The position numbers were made by a program, and so were the translations under genes. 54,982 bases of DNA, taken from contig JAPLOZ010000102.1 of the NCBI GenBank assembly GCA_026400435.1, positions 1 through 54,982 of the forward strand. The letters are read 5' to 3'. Positions 18,770 to 27,473 of the stretch are shown here, piece by piece. A model generated the notes under the pieces. It did no database searches and was not told the DNA's origin. It saw only the letters and a program-made list of their open reading frames with translations. Each line of letters begins with the position of its first letter. The stretch's first letter is position 1. This DNA is from Hyphomicrobiales bacterium (GTDB lineage Bacteria > Pseudomonadota > Alphaproteobacteria > Rhizobiales > Rhizobiaceae).

Positions 18770-19618
18770 TCAGGCGGCCTGTGCCTTGCGGTTCTTTTTG
18801 GCGCCCTGCGCGAGATCGGCGACGTGATCCCACTTCTCCCAGACGGCGAGGCGGCTGGCATATTCCTGCTGGATCATCGGCAGGCCTATGTCGCCGAAGA
18901 AGACGCGCAGCGGCGGCTGCTGCGCGTCGACCAGCGCAAGCATCGCGGCGCCGGTCGCCTGCGGGTCACCGGGCACGACGCCCGCACGGCGGTCGGCCAG
19001 CATCTTGCGCACCGGCGCATAGGCTTCGATCGGCGTTGCGACCTTGGCCGACGGACCCGACCAGTCGGTCGAGAAGCCAGCCGGTTCGACCAGCGTGACG
19101 TGAATGCCGAACCCGGCGACCTCGCCGGCCAGCGCCTGGCTGAAGCCCTCGAGCGCCCATTTCGAGGCATGGTACATGCCAAGCGACGGGAAGGCGTTGA
19201 CGCCGCCGATGGACGAGATCTGGATGATGTGGCCGGAACCTTGATTGCGCATTATGGGAAGCGCTGCTTGCGTCACCCAAAGGGCGCCGAACACATTGGT
19301 CTCGATCTGCGCGCGGGCATCCTGTTCGGTGATTTCCTCGATGGCGCCGAACTGGCCATAGCCTGCATTGTTGATGACGACGTCGAGCCTTCCAAAGCGC
19401 CGGTGCGCCTCGGCAATCGCGGTGTCGACGGCTCGCTTGTCGTTGACGTCGAGCTTGATTGCGGCGATGGCGTCGCCATAGCTGGCAACGAGGTCCCTGA
19501 GTGTGCCGACATCGCGTGCCGTAGCCGCGACCTTGTCGCCGCGCGCCAGCGCAGCTTCTGCCCAGACGCGTCCGAAACCCTTCGACGCGCCAGTAATGAA
19601 CCAAACCTTGGATGTCAT
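18770..19618 (-). CDS. short-chain dehydrogenase/reductase
   Basis: 282-residue classical SDR. The NAD(P)-binding motif is TGASKGFG (about 8-15), followed by NNAGYG, then the catalytic serine region ISSIGG and YHASK (Tyr-x-x-x-Lys). It is divergent from a TetR-type regulator gene, with two identical-arm palindromes between them, so it is almost certainly the regulator's target. Substrate unknown; the GFGR variant is common in rhizobial SDRs that act on aldehydes or ketones. Confidence 0.9.
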   Translation of the reverse strand: MTSKVWFITGASKGFGRVWAEAALARGDKVAATARDVGTLRDLVASYGDAIAAIKLDVNDKRAVDTAIAEAHRRFGRLDVVINNAGYGQFGAIEEITEQDARAQIETNVFGALWVTQAALPIMRNQGSGHIIQISSIGGVNAFPSLGMYHASKWALEGFSQALAGEVAGFGIHVTLVEPAGFSTDWSGPSAKVATPIEAYAPVRKMLADRRAGVVPGDPQATGAAMLALVDAQQPPLRVFFGDIGLPMIQQEYASRLAVWEKWDHVADLAQGAKKNRKAQAA

Positions 19619-19658
19619 GGTGAATGCTCCTTGCCGCTGAGGGCAGCGATGGTTAGAT

Positions 19659-19674
19659 ACGGAGGCAACTCCGT
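19659..19674. promoter_or_regulatory. TetR-type operator, copy 1
   Basis: ACGGAG-GCAA-CTCCGT, a perfect 6+6 inverted repeat with a 4-base spacer, in the 107-base gap between the SDR and TetR genes. The same arms recur 27 bases away. Confidence 0.85.
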
Positions 19675-19685
19675 TTCAGGCATAT

Positions 19686-19701
19686 ACGGAGCCGGCTCCG
19701 T
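19686..19701. promoter_or_regulatory. TetR-type operator, copy 2
   Basis: ACGGAGCCGGCTCCGT, a perfect 16-bp palindrome with the same ACGGAG/CTCCGT arms as copy 1, 27 bases centre to centre. It ends 24 bases before the regulator start. The spacing suggests two regulator dimers controlling both divergent genes. Confidence 0.87.
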
Positions 19702-19725
19702 TTTCCAAGGGGCCGCAAGGAAAAA

Positions 19726-20319
19726 ATGTTGGAGGAAAGCCTGCGCCGTCCCCGAGCCGACGCCGAGCGAAACCGGCAAAAGCTGCTCGACGCTGCGTCA
19801 GCCCTGATCAAGCAAGGCAAGGGCGAGCTGTCGCTTGCCGCGGTGGCACACGAGGCCGACGTCGGCATAGGCACGCTCTACCGGAATTTTCACGACCGCG
19901 ATGCGTTGCTTGCCGCGCTCTACCGCAGCGAAGTAGAGCGCCTTCACGATGCGGCCGAAATGCTCGCAAAGGACATGCCGCCGCTGGAAGCGCTGCGCGC
20001 GTGGCTCGGCCTCTATGCCGACCTGATGACGGTCAAGTACGGCCTGGCGGACGCGATGAAATCGGCGCTGAAGTCCGACGCGCAGATCTTTACACACTCG
20101 CGCAGCCGGCTTGCGGCCGCACTTTCGGCCCTGCTCTCCACGGCCGCCGAGGCCGGCGTGATCCGCCGCGACGCGGAGGCGGAGGATTTGTTGATCGCCG
20201 TCGCCGCTCAGGTCTCGGCATCCATCGGCGGGGCGGGCGCCGGGGAGCGTCGAGCCCGCTTGCTTGGCCTGATGGTCGATGGCTTGCGCTTTGGCGCGGC
20301 TGCAACCGGCCGCGGATAG
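19726..20319 (+). CDS. TetR/AcrR-family transcriptional regulator
   Basis: 197 residues. The N-terminal HTH is clear: ADAERNRQKLLDAAS, then LSLAAVAHEADVGIGTLYRNF, the TetR recognition helix. The C-terminal ligand-binding domain is variable, as usual. Divergent from the SDR gene; two ACGGAG-N4-CTCCGT palindromes in the gap are its likely autoregulatory and target sites. Confidence 0.92.
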   Translation: MLEESLRRPRADAERNRQKLLDAASALIKQGKGELSLAAVAHEADVGIGTLYRNFHDRDALLAALYRSEVERLHDAAEMLAKDMPPLEALRAWLGLYADLMTVKYGLADAMKSALKSDAQIFTHSRSRLAAALSALLSTAAEAGVIRRDAEAEDLLIAVAAQVSASIGGAGAGERRARLLGLMVDGLRFGAAATGRG

Positions 20320-20368
20320 CGAGCCCGGCCGATCCGCCGGCTCCCATGGTCCGGCGGCTTGGCGTCCA

Positions 20369-20680
20369 TCAATCGGGATCGTCCGGGTCGAACAGCCGCG
20401 TCGCGCGCCACGAGGTGAGCACGTTGTTGGTGCGCTCGATGACGAAGAAACGCGCCGCATCGCGATCGTAGCCTTCCGCCAGAAGATGTTCATAGTCGGT
20501 GTGCTGGTGGCGCACATGTGCGACGGTCGTCAGCCACACGGCGATCGAAGGCGGCAGGTCGCGCATGTGCCGCGAACCGGCCTCGACGCGAATTGCCTCG
20601 ATGTCGCTATAGGGCGCGCCGGGCAGTAGCAGCGTCAGCGCCTCGGCAAGGGCTTTTCGCCGCCTCGTGGTGGCGATCAA
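20369..20680 (-). CDS. DUF2293-domain protein
   Basis: About 103 residues. The C-terminal part (LPPSIAVWLTTVAHVRHQHTDY ... GYDRDAARFFV ... VLTSWRATRLF) matches my recollection of the alphaproteobacterial DUF2293 family, of unknown role. The frame stays open to an ATG at 20776, but those 32 residues are not family-like. TTG at 20680 has GGAG 7 bases upstream and overlaps the stop of a short upstream frame, so I prefer it. Divergent from the ArsR-methyltransferase gene. Confidence 0.7.
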   Translation of the reverse strand: MIATTRRRKALAEALTLLLPGAPYSDIEAIRVEAGSRHMRDLPPSIAVWLTTVAHVRHQHTDYEHLLAEGYDRDAARFFVIERTNNVLTSWRATRLFDPDDPD

Positions 20681-20791
20681 GCGGCATCTCCGCCGCAAGC
20701 CGGAACGCCTGCCTGGAGCATGCTCGGAAGCATCCGCGCCATTTTCTTGTCCGCCTGCGACATTGCCGGTTGCCAAACCTCCTGAGACGAC

Positions 20792-20807
20792 ATAAACATA
20801 TCTTTAT
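20792..20807 (+). promoter_or_regulatory. candidate operator of the ArsR-methyltransferase / metF unit
   Basis: ATAAACATATCTTTAT is a 16-bp near-perfect palindrome (14 of 16 positions symmetric) in an AT-rich island, ending 23 bases before the regulator ATG. Shape and place fit autoregulation by an ArsR-type dimer controlling methionine-cycle genes such as metF. I recall similar ATAAAGATATCTTTAT-like sites linked to SAH/SAM-sensing ArsR proteins, but cannot verify this here. Confidence 0.5.
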
Positions 20808-20830
20808 ATCTCAATTGAAGAGACCGCAAT

Positions 20831-21832
20831 ATGACGTCAACGCTGGATGGACTGGTCGATACGCTCAAGGCGGCGGCGGAAACGAGCCGGCTGCGCATCC
20901 TGTCCCTGCTCGCACGCGGCGACCTTACCGTGTCGGACCTGACCGAGATTCTCAACCAGTCGCAGCCGCGCGTCTCGCGGCATCTGAAGCTTCTGCTGGA
21001 GGCTGGGCTGATCGGTCGTTACCAGGAAGGGTCCTGGGCCTTCTTCCGCATCGCCGACGGCGACGCAGCGCGCGATTTCGTGCACGGCATCGTCGGACGC
21101 GTCGACGCCGCCGACCCTCAGATCGATCGCGATCTCGAAAGGCTGGCTTCCGTGAAGCGCCGCAGGCAGACGAGGGCGGCAGAATACTTTTCCGCCAACG
21201 CGGCGAGCTGGGACGAGATCCGCTCCCTCCACGCGTCCGACCGCGCGGTCGAGGCAGCGCTCGTCAAGCTCGTCGGCAAGCGGCCGTTCCAGTCGATGCT
21301 CGACCTTGGCACCGGCACCGGCCGGCTGCTTGAAATCTTTGCGCCTCTCTACCGGCGCGGCGTCGGCATGGACATGTCGCGCGAGATGCTTGCCGTCGCC
21401 CGGGCCAATCTCGACAAGGCCGGCATTGGCCATGCCCAGGTGCGCCAGGGCGACATCTACGCGCCGCCCTTCGAGCGCGACAGTTTCGATCTCATCACCA
21501 TCCACCAGGTGCTGCACTATCTCGACGACCCGGCGGCGGCGATCCGCGGGGCGGCGCGGCTGCTGCGTCCCTCAGGCCGGCTGGTCATCGTCGATTTCGC
21601 GAGCCACGCGCTGGAGTTTCTCCGCGAGGACCATGCGCACATGCGCCTCGGCTTCGCCGACCGGCAGATCGCCGACTGGCTCGCGGAGGCCGGGCTCGAC
21701 CTTGAGGCATCCGAGCAGTTCGAACCACGCGGCAGCGGCGAAGACAGGCTTACAGTCAAGCTGTGGCTGGCGCGCGACCGACGCATCCTGATGGCCGAAC
21801 CCGCCCGCGCAGGCGAAAGGGAGACGGCGTGA
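20831..21832 (+). CDS. ArsR-family regulator fused to SAM-dependent methyltransferase domain
   Basis: 333 residues. Residues 1-90 form an ArsR winged helix (LTVSDLTEILNQSQPRVSRHLKLL); no cluster of metal-binding cysteines is seen. Residues about 150-300 are a class I methyltransferase fold with the SAM motif LDLGTGTGRLLE and the acidic VGMDMS, then FDLITIHQVLHYL. Its stop overlaps metF as TGATG. The likely role is sensing SAM or SAH and controlling methionine-cycle genes, consistent with the metF coupling; whether the domain still methylates anything is unknown. Confidence 0.87.
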   Translation: MTSTLDGLVDTLKAAAETSRLRILSLLARGDLTVSDLTEILNQSQPRVSRHLKLLLEAGLIGRYQEGSWAFFRIADGDAARDFVHGIVGRVDAADPQIDRDLERLASVKRRRQTRAAEYFSANAASWDEIRSLHASDRAVEAALVKLVGKRPFQSMLDLGTGTGRLLEIFAPLYRRGVGMDMSREMLAVARANLDKAGIGHAQVRQGDIYAPPFERDSFDLITIHQVLHYLDDPAAAIRGAARLLRPSGRLVIVDFASHALEFLREDHAHMRLGFADRQIADWLAEAGLDLEASEQFEPRGSGEDRLTVKLWLARDRRILMAEPARAGERETA

Positions 21833-22746
21833 TGAACGAGCCGCGTTTTTCCCGGCGTCCCGATATCGGCGCAAAGATCCACGTATCCTTCGAATTCTTC
21901 CCGCCCAAGACCGACGAGATGGAGGCTCGGCTGTGGGACACAGTGCAGCGCCTTGAGCCGCTCAGCCCCGAATTCGTCTCGGTCACCTACGGCGCAGGCG
22001 GGTCGACGCGCGAGCGCACTGCCCGCACTGTGAGGCGCATACTCAACGATTCCACGCTGACGCCGGCAGCGCATCTGACCTGCGTCGATGCTACGAGCGG
22101 AGACATCGACAAGGTGATCGCCGAATTCGCCGGCATGGGGGTGAAGCGCTTCGTGGCGTTGCGCGGCGATCCGGCCGCCGGCGTCGGCGAACGCTACCAT
22201 CCGCACGAGAGCGGCTACGAAAACGCCGCCGAACTGGTGGCTGCGCTCAAGCGGACCGGCGACTTCGACATTTCGGTCTCTGCCTATCCGGAAAAGCATC
22301 CGGAAAGCCCCGATTTCGCGACCGACATCGAGATGCTGAAGCGCAAGGTCGACAACGGGGCGACGCGTGCGATCACCCAGTTCTTCTTCGATAACGATCT
22401 CTATGAGCGCTACGTCGAGCGCGTCCGGCGCGCCGGCATCTACATACCGATCGTGCCCGGCATTCTTCCGGTTCACAATTTCACGCAAGTCGCGAATTTC
22501 TCCGCGCGGTGTGGAGCACATGTCCCGGCGTGGCTGGCCGAGCGCTTCGACGGGCTGCAGTCGGACGCGCAGACGCATGCGCTCGTCGCTTCGGCGGTCG
22601 CGGCCGAGCAGGTGATGGACCTCGTCGAACGCGGCGTGTCGGACTTCCATTTCTATACGATGAACAGGGCCGACCTTGTCTTTGCGATCTGCCACATGAT
22701 CGGCATCAGGGCGCACCATGCGCAAGGCGCTACCGCGGCAGCCTGA
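21832..22746 (+). CDS. metF: 5,10-methylenetetrahydrofolate reductase
   Basis: 304-residue flavoprotein of the MetF family, usual length. FEFFPPKTDEME near the N terminus carries the catalytic glutamate; SVTYGAGGSTRERT, VKRFVALRGDP and ITQFFFDND are conserved blocks. It makes 5-methyl-THF for methionine synthesis. The ATG at 21832 overlaps the preceding regulator stop; an open frame from 21763 is not real. No metH lies in the window. Confidence 0.95.
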   Translation: MNEPRFSRRPDIGAKIHVSFEFFPPKTDEMEARLWDTVQRLEPLSPEFVSVTYGAGGSTRERTARTVRRILNDSTLTPAAHLTCVDATSGDIDKVIAEFAGMGVKRFVALRGDPAAGVGERYHPHESGYENAAELVAALKRTGDFDISVSAYPEKHPESPDFATDIEMLKRKVDNGATRAITQFFFDNDLYERYVERVRRAGIYIPIVPGILPVHNFTQVANFSARCGAHVPAWLAERFDGLQSDAQTHALVASAVAAEQVMDLVERGVSDFHFYTMNRADLVFAICHMIGIRAHHAQGATAAA

Positions 22747-22770
22747 TCAGCCGGGGCGTCCCGACATTGA

Positions 22771-22797
22771 AAAGGCCGGGATTTTGGCCCGGCCTTT
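22771..22797. terminator. bidirectional terminator after metF
   Basis: AAAGGCCGGG pairs with CCCGGCCTTT around ATTTTGG, a 10-bp perfect stem 24 bases after the metF stop. It also lies downstream of the convergent 28-residue ORF. Confidence 0.75.
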
Positions 22798-22828
22798 CGA
22801 ATTTCTGGGTCCCTTCCAAAGCCTCAGC

Positions 22829-22915
22829 TTACGGAAGAACTCCCATTATGAGGGCGCCAATAAAAGCAAACGCAGCGCAAATCATCAGTGCATTGATCGG
22901 CCGTGTCAGTCCCAT
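22829..22915 (-). CDS. 28-residue single-pass membrane peptide
   Basis: MGLTRPINALMICAAFAFIG followed by ALIMGVLP and TAA. One hydrophobic helix spans about residues 9-27. A textbook ribosome site (AGGAGG, 6 bases before ATG) makes this far more likely to be real than a chance ORF. Possible promoter on the same strand: TTGCCT (22970-22975) and TAGACT (22948-22953) with 16 bases between. No function assigned. Confidence 0.6.
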   Translation of the reverse strand: MGLTRPINALMICAAFAFIGALIMGVLP

Positions 22916-23137
22916 GCCTAGCCTCCTCATTCGAGAACTATGACAAAAGTCTAGGGGAGTTCATGCAACAGGCAAGGAGAAAATTTGCTGCAATGCGACG
23001 TGGATATGGAAAAAACGACCTGCCGAACCGCGTAAGTCTAGGGAATTTATAGAAAATCGCATTTCCGACCGCTGTGGAAAAATTGTGGCAGGTTCGTGAC
23101 AAGGGCTGCGCGAGCGCCGGTTGCGAATCAGGAATGG

Positions 23138-24052
23138 CTAGCGCCGTCGCAGAATCCGGCCGTCTATGGTCACCAGGCCAAGGCCGATGAGGACCATGCC
23201 GGCGACCTCGAAAAGCGCCAGCCTTTCGCCGAGAAAGATGAAGCCGAGCAGGACGGCGCTGACTGGAACGATGAGCGTCACCAGCGACGCGTTGGTCGCG
23301 CCCGCAGACCCGACAAGGCCGAAATAGAGGATGTAGGCGAACGCAGTGGAGATGAGCGCAAGGGCGAACACGGCGGCCCATACATGGGTGCTGGCGGCGA
23401 ATTGCCCGTCGATGCCGTTCCACAGAAGCACCACCGGGAGCATGATGATCGTCGAGGCGGTCAGTTGGCCGGTCGCGACGATGACTGGCGGTACCTTCGC
23501 GAAACGGCGTCGCGAGAAGACCAGCGCGACGGCGTAGGACATCGATGCGCCGATCATGGCGAGCTTTGCCCAGACCGGCCCGCCCAGGCTGGCGACCACC
23601 CCGGGGCCAACCATGACGGCCACGCCGAAGATGCCCAGAACAACGCCCGCCGCCTTGTTCCACGACAGTTTTTCGTCGGCGGTGAAGGCATTGGCGACAA
23701 GCACCGTCCAGAAAGGTGTCGTCGCGTTGAGCACCGAGGCCAGCCCGGCGCCCATCTCGGTCTGTCCCGCGAAGATAAGCGAAAAGGGCAGCACGTTGTT
23801 GATGAGGCCAAGCAGGAAAAAGCTGCCGGCCAAAGGCAGCGCCAGCCGAAACGAAGGCCCGCGCGCCAGCAGATAGAGATGCAGCGCGGTCGCCGCGATC
23901 GCCACCCTGAAAAATACCAGCGTCAGGGGGTGCATTTCGGCGACTGCGATGCGCGCGAAGAAAAACGAGCCGCCCCAGATGCCGCCAAGCAGCAGCAGCT
24001 TCGCCCAGTCGAGGCCCGTCATCTTGCGTTCGGTGTTTGGCGCGGCAACCAT
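23138..24052 (-). CDS. EamA/DMT-family transporter
   Basis: 304 residues from ATG 24052, chosen over earlier ATGs because AGGAGG lies 6 bases upstream. About ten hydrophobic helices in two EamA repeats; the first starts LLLLGGIWGGSFFFARIAV and the second is around WAKLAMIGASMSYAVALVFSRR. Such inner-membrane carriers often export amino acids, metabolites or drugs. No linked regulator. Confidence 0.88.
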   Translation of the reverse strand: MVAAPNTERKMTGLDWAKLLLLGGIWGGSFFFARIAVAEMHPLTLVFFRVAIAATALHLYLLARGPSFRLALPLAGSFFLLGLINNVLPFSLIFAGQTEMGAGLASVLNATTPFWTVLVANAFTADEKLSWNKAAGVVLGIFGVAVMVGPGVVASLGGPVWAKLAMIGASMSYAVALVFSRRRFAKVPPVIVATGQLTASTIIMLPVVLLWNGIDGQFAASTHVWAAVFALALISTAFAYILYFGLVGSAGATNASLVTLIVPVSAVLLGFIFLGERLALFEVAGMVLIGLGLVTIDGRILRRR

Positions 24053-24225
24053 GGCAGCCTCCTGCATCCGGCTCAGTAATGCCGGCACGGTTCGCGCGCT
24101 ACCCGTTTCCGGCGTCTGCCGCAATGGTTGGCGTCGGGTGGCTGTCAGTGAGCATTTGGCAAGCAGCGGATTTCATTGCCGAGCAGCATGTTCTAGGCTC
24201 TGGCACCAGCCTGGGGGAGCCCGTC

Positions 24226-25446
24226 ATGCAGCGATTCGAGAATGCCCGCGAGGCGGCCCGCGCATTGCGGCCAGACGAGCCAATCTACTGCTTCCGTCCC
24301 GAGGTGCTGAAGGCCGACGCCAGGCAGTTCATGGAGATGTTCCCGGGTAAGACGGCCTACGCCGTCAAGACCAATGGCGAGCAGATCGTGCTGAAGGCGC
24401 TGGTCGAGGCCGGCGTGACGGCTTTCGATGTCGCGTCGCCTGGCGAATTCGCCGCGGTCCGCGCGGTCTCGCCCGACGCGGAGATGCTCTACATGCACCC
24501 GGTCAAGGCGCAGTCCGACATCAGGCTGGCGCTCGAGAAATACGCGATCCGCGTCATTGCAATCGACCATGAGGACGAGATCACCAAGCTGACGCGGGTG
24601 GTGCGCGCGCTCGACATCGATCCCGGTTCGCTCAGCGTCTATGTACGCGTCCAGACCAAGGGCCACGCGGCGTACGAGTTGTCCAAGAAGTTCGGCGCCG
24701 GGCCGGCGACCGCCGTGGAACTGGCCGAACGCCTGAATCGCAGCGGGTACCGCGTCGGGCTGTGCTTCCATGTCGGCAGCCAGATCGAGGATCCCGACAC
24801 CTACGAGCGCGCGCTGGCGTCGGCCGACTGGGTGCGCAACAGGCTGACGTTCGAACTCGCGGGGCTCGACGTGGGCGGCGGTTTCCCCGCCGAATACGGC
24901 CATGACCCGAACCGCAAGCAGGTCGAGATGCCGTCGCTCGGCCAGATCATGTCGCGGCTGGCGGGCGACATCAAGGAGTACAATTTCGACCGCATGGAAC
25001 TGGTCGCCGAGCCGGGCAGGGTGATCGTGGCGCGCTGCCTGTCGCTCATCGTACGCGTGCTGTTGCGCAAGGGCAGGCGGCTTTACATCAACGACGGCAT
25101 CTGGGCGTCGCTGTCGGATTCATGGACCGGCAAGATCACGCTGCCGGCGCGCTTCATCCCCGACCCGGCGATCCGAACGCGCAACGGCAACATCAAGAAC
25201 ATCGTGCCGTTCAAGGTGTGCGGCGCGACCTGCGATTCCGTCGATATCCTGTCGCGGCCGTTCTGGCTGCCCGAGACGGTCGACACCGGCGACTGGATCG
25301 AGATCGGCAATATCGGCGCCTACTCGCTGTCGCTGAGGACCCGGTTCAACGGATTTTATCCAGACACATTCGTCGAGGTGACGACACCGTTCGACGAAGG
25401 CGACGCACCGCAAGGGTTCGCGAGCCTCGAGACGATGGCGGGTTGA
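24226..25446 (+). CDS. type III PLP-dependent decarboxylase (ornithine/lysine decarboxylase-like)
   Basis: 406 residues from ATG 24226, which has GGGGGAG upstream; the longer frame from 24037 is not supported. Fold type III: PLP lysine K48 in YAVKTN, then VASPGEF, FHVGSQ, DVGGGFP, EPGR and the cross-subunit cysteine in CGATCDSVD. These mark the eukaryotic-type ornithine/lysine/diaminopimelate decarboxylase group; the CDSVD motif favours ornithine or lysine. Product would be putrescine or cadaverine. No other polyamine gene is adjacent. Confidence 0.87.
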   Translation: MQRFENAREAARALRPDEPIYCFRPEVLKADARQFMEMFPGKTAYAVKTNGEQIVLKALVEAGVTAFDVASPGEFAAVRAVSPDAEMLYMHPVKAQSDIRLALEKYAIRVIAIDHEDEITKLTRVVRALDIDPGSLSVYVRVQTKGHAAYELSKKFGAGPATAVELAERLNRSGYRVGLCFHVGSQIEDPDTYERALASADWVRNRLTFELAGLDVGGGFPAEYGHDPNRKQVEMPSLGQIMSRLAGDIKEYNFDRMELVAEPGRVIVARCLSLIVRVLLRKGRRLYINDGIWASLSDSWTGKITLPARFIPDPAIRTRNGNIKNIVPFKVCGATCDSVDILSRPFWLPETVDTGDWIEIGNIGAYSLSLRTRFNGFYPDTFVEVTTPFDEGDAPQGFASLETMAG

Positions 25447-25537
25447 GGACGGGCGTTCCGGGGCTTGCCGACGCAAGCGGTTGGTCCATACTCGCAGACT
25501 GATCAAGACAGAACGAAATGGTTTGGGGGAACGATCA

Positions 25538-26422
25538 ATGAAAATGACAGTCACGCTTCTCATTCTGGCACTGTCTGCGACGGCTGCTTGCGCCGGCGAG
25601 ATCAAGGTCATCAACGACAAGGCTGCGTTTCCCGAAGGGCCAGCCTTCATCGATGGCAAGCTGCACTATGTCGAATACGGCGGCAACACCGTGCTGGTCT
25701 GGGACGGCAAGACGAACGTCAAGCTTTGGGAGCAGGCCGGGTGCGGCCCATCCGCCGTGTTGCAGCTTGGAGCCGACCTCGCCGTGACCTGCTATGACAA
25801 TGGGACGATTGCGAGGATCTCGAAGGACGGCAAGACGGTCGCGGCATATGACAAGGCAGCCGATGGAACGACGTTCCTGGGGCCGAACGACTTGACGGCC
25901 GACGGCAAGGGCGGCGTCTATTTCACGACATCTGGTCCATGGGAGTCAGGCCCTATCGTCGGCAAGGTTTTTCACCTGACGGCCGAGGGCGCCATCGCCG
26001 AAGTGGCCAACGATCTTCACTACGCCAACGGCATTGCCCTGTCGAAAGACGGCAAGCGCCTGTTCGTCAACGAGTCGGAAGCCGGTCGCGTCATTTCCTT
26101 CGCGGTTGCCGAAGACGGCTCGCTCTCGGATCGCCGGCTGTTCGTGCGGGTCGCCGTCGTCGACGAGGCGTCCGGCATCGGCGCGTATCCCGATGGCATC
26201 AAGCTGGGGCCGGACGGCAATCTTTACATCGGGCAATATTCTAAGGGCAGGATCGTCGTGGTTTCGCCGGAGGGGGCATTCGTCAAAGCCATCGAAGTGC
26301 CTTCCGCCACCGCGCCGAACTTCACCTTTTCTCCCGATGGGAAGGCAATCTTCGTCATGAGCGTCGACGATACCGCCAACGCACCCTATTGGGGCAAGGT
26401 CTACGAGGTCGGACTGGACTAG
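25538..26422 (+). CDS. secreted SMP-30/gluconolactonase-family beta-propeller protein
   Basis: 294 residues from ATG 25538 (GGGGGA 8 bases upstream). Signal peptide MKMTVTLLILALSATAACAG, so periplasmic. Repeated blade motifs are visible: FLGPNDLTADGKGGVYFTTS, YANGIALSKDGKRLFVNES and YPDGIKLGPDGNLYIGQY. The asparagine/aspartate sites NDL, NGI and DGIK fit the metal site of SMP-30 lactonases. The substrate is unknown; sugar lactones are usual. Confidence 0.85.
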   Translation: MKMTVTLLILALSATAACAGEIKVINDKAAFPEGPAFIDGKLHYVEYGGNTVLVWDGKTNVKLWEQAGCGPSAVLQLGADLAVTCYDNGTIARISKDGKTVAAYDKAADGTTFLGPNDLTADGKGGVYFTTSGPWESGPIVGKVFHLTAEGAIAEVANDLHYANGIALSKDGKRLFVNESEAGRVISFAVAEDGSLSDRRLFVRVAVVDEASGIGAYPDGIKLGPDGNLYIGQYSKGRIVVVSPEGAFVKAIEVPSATAPNFTFSPDGKAIFVMSVDDTANAPYWGKVYEVGLD

Positions 26423-26445
26423 CTTTGGGCTTTCAAGGGCCCTAC

Positions 26446-27312
26446 TTACCCCGCGTTCGTCTTCAGCCACTTCTTCCAGGCCGACGTGTTGCCGTTGAAC
26501 ACGCTGATGTCGGCATTGCCCCTTATGCCTGGAACGACGCCGGTGCCGGTGTACTGCCAGAAGGTGAAGGGGTGATCGGCATATTTCTCGGTCGGATGTC
26601 CCGCGACCGAGCGCAGCCAGTAGGGGTAGCCGCGGAAGCTCGCCAGGTCGTTGTCCTCGAAGAAGTCGACCGATGTGTAGATGATCGGGCGCTTGCCATA
26701 GTGCTTTTCGACGATCGACAGGAAAGTCTTCATTTCACTGCGCACGGTTGCCTGATCGGGCCTGGTCTTGCAGGTCGGCGAGTCGGGGTTCCACTCCATG
26801 TCCAGCACCGGCGGCATGGAGGACCGGTCGTTGGGCACGTTCTCGATGTACCAGCGCGCCTGCTCGGCGGCCGGCCGGCAGAAATAGAAGAAGTGATAGG
26901 CAGCGCGCGGCACGCCGGCAGCCCTTGTATCCTGCCAGTGTTGCGCGAAGGAACTGTCGATGCGGTCGCCGCCCTCTGTCGCCTTGATGAAGGCGAACGA
27001 GACGCCGTTGGCTCGCGCCTTCGCCCAGTCGACCGAGGTCTGGTATTTCGACACATCGGTGCCGTGGACGGCGTAGGTCCAAGGTGCGCCGCTATCCCAT
27101 TCGTGCGGATCGGTGTCGGCAAAGCGCGGATGCGTGACCGCCACGGAAGCCGTACTCGGCCCGGACGTCATGGACAGCGGTGCAAAACCGTCGGAGACCG
27201 AACAGGCCGCGACGCCCAGAAGTGCTGCCGTGACGGCTAGGTTTCGCAAGGCGCGCCAACCCGCTGTCCGTCCGCCGGTCACAACCGCTGCGCTTTTAGC
27301 CCGCCGCTTCAT
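26446..27312 (-). CDS. GH25 lysozyme-like lipoprotein
   Basis: 288 residues. The N terminus has a hydrophobic segment and a lipobox LLGVAAC (C37), so a lipoprotein is likely. The GH25 domain starts at GTDVSKYQTSVDW; IKATEGG and the acidic DMEW motif, which carries catalytic Asp/Glu, follow. It would cleave the muramic acid-glucosamine bond of peptidoglycan. It is an isolated gene without holin or phage neighbours, so probably a housekeeping envelope enzyme. Confidence 0.88.
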   Translation of the reverse strand: MKRRAKSAAVVTGGRTAGWRALRNLAVTAALLGVAACSVSDGFAPLSMTSGPSTASVAVTHPRFADTDPHEWDSGAPWTYAVHGTDVSKYQTSVDWAKARANGVSFAFIKATEGGDRIDSSFAQHWQDTRAAGVPRAAYHFFYFCRPAAEQARWYIENVPNDRSSMPPVLDMEWNPDSPTCKTRPDQATVRSEMKTFLSIVEKHYGKRPIIYTSVDFFEDNDLASFRGYPYWLRSVAGHPTEKYADHPFTFWQYTGTGVVPGIRGNADISVFNGNTSAWKKWLKTNAG

Positions 27313-27473
27313 TCGCCCCGACCGTTGCGCGCAGCAAGGAAATCGCCCGCGTGACGCTCCCTTGATCGGCCATCATGGTTGATAATCCGTTGATGGCGCG
27401 ACGGAGAACTCGAATCTGCAGTGGCAATGTCGGCAAATCCGTGGCGGAAGAATGGCGGCGCGGGCGGGCCCGA

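Noticed and set aside
20677..20955. short minus-strand ORF ahead of the DUF2293 gene
   Set aside because: Mostly antisense to the ArsR-type gene; its last codons only overlap the likely TTG start.
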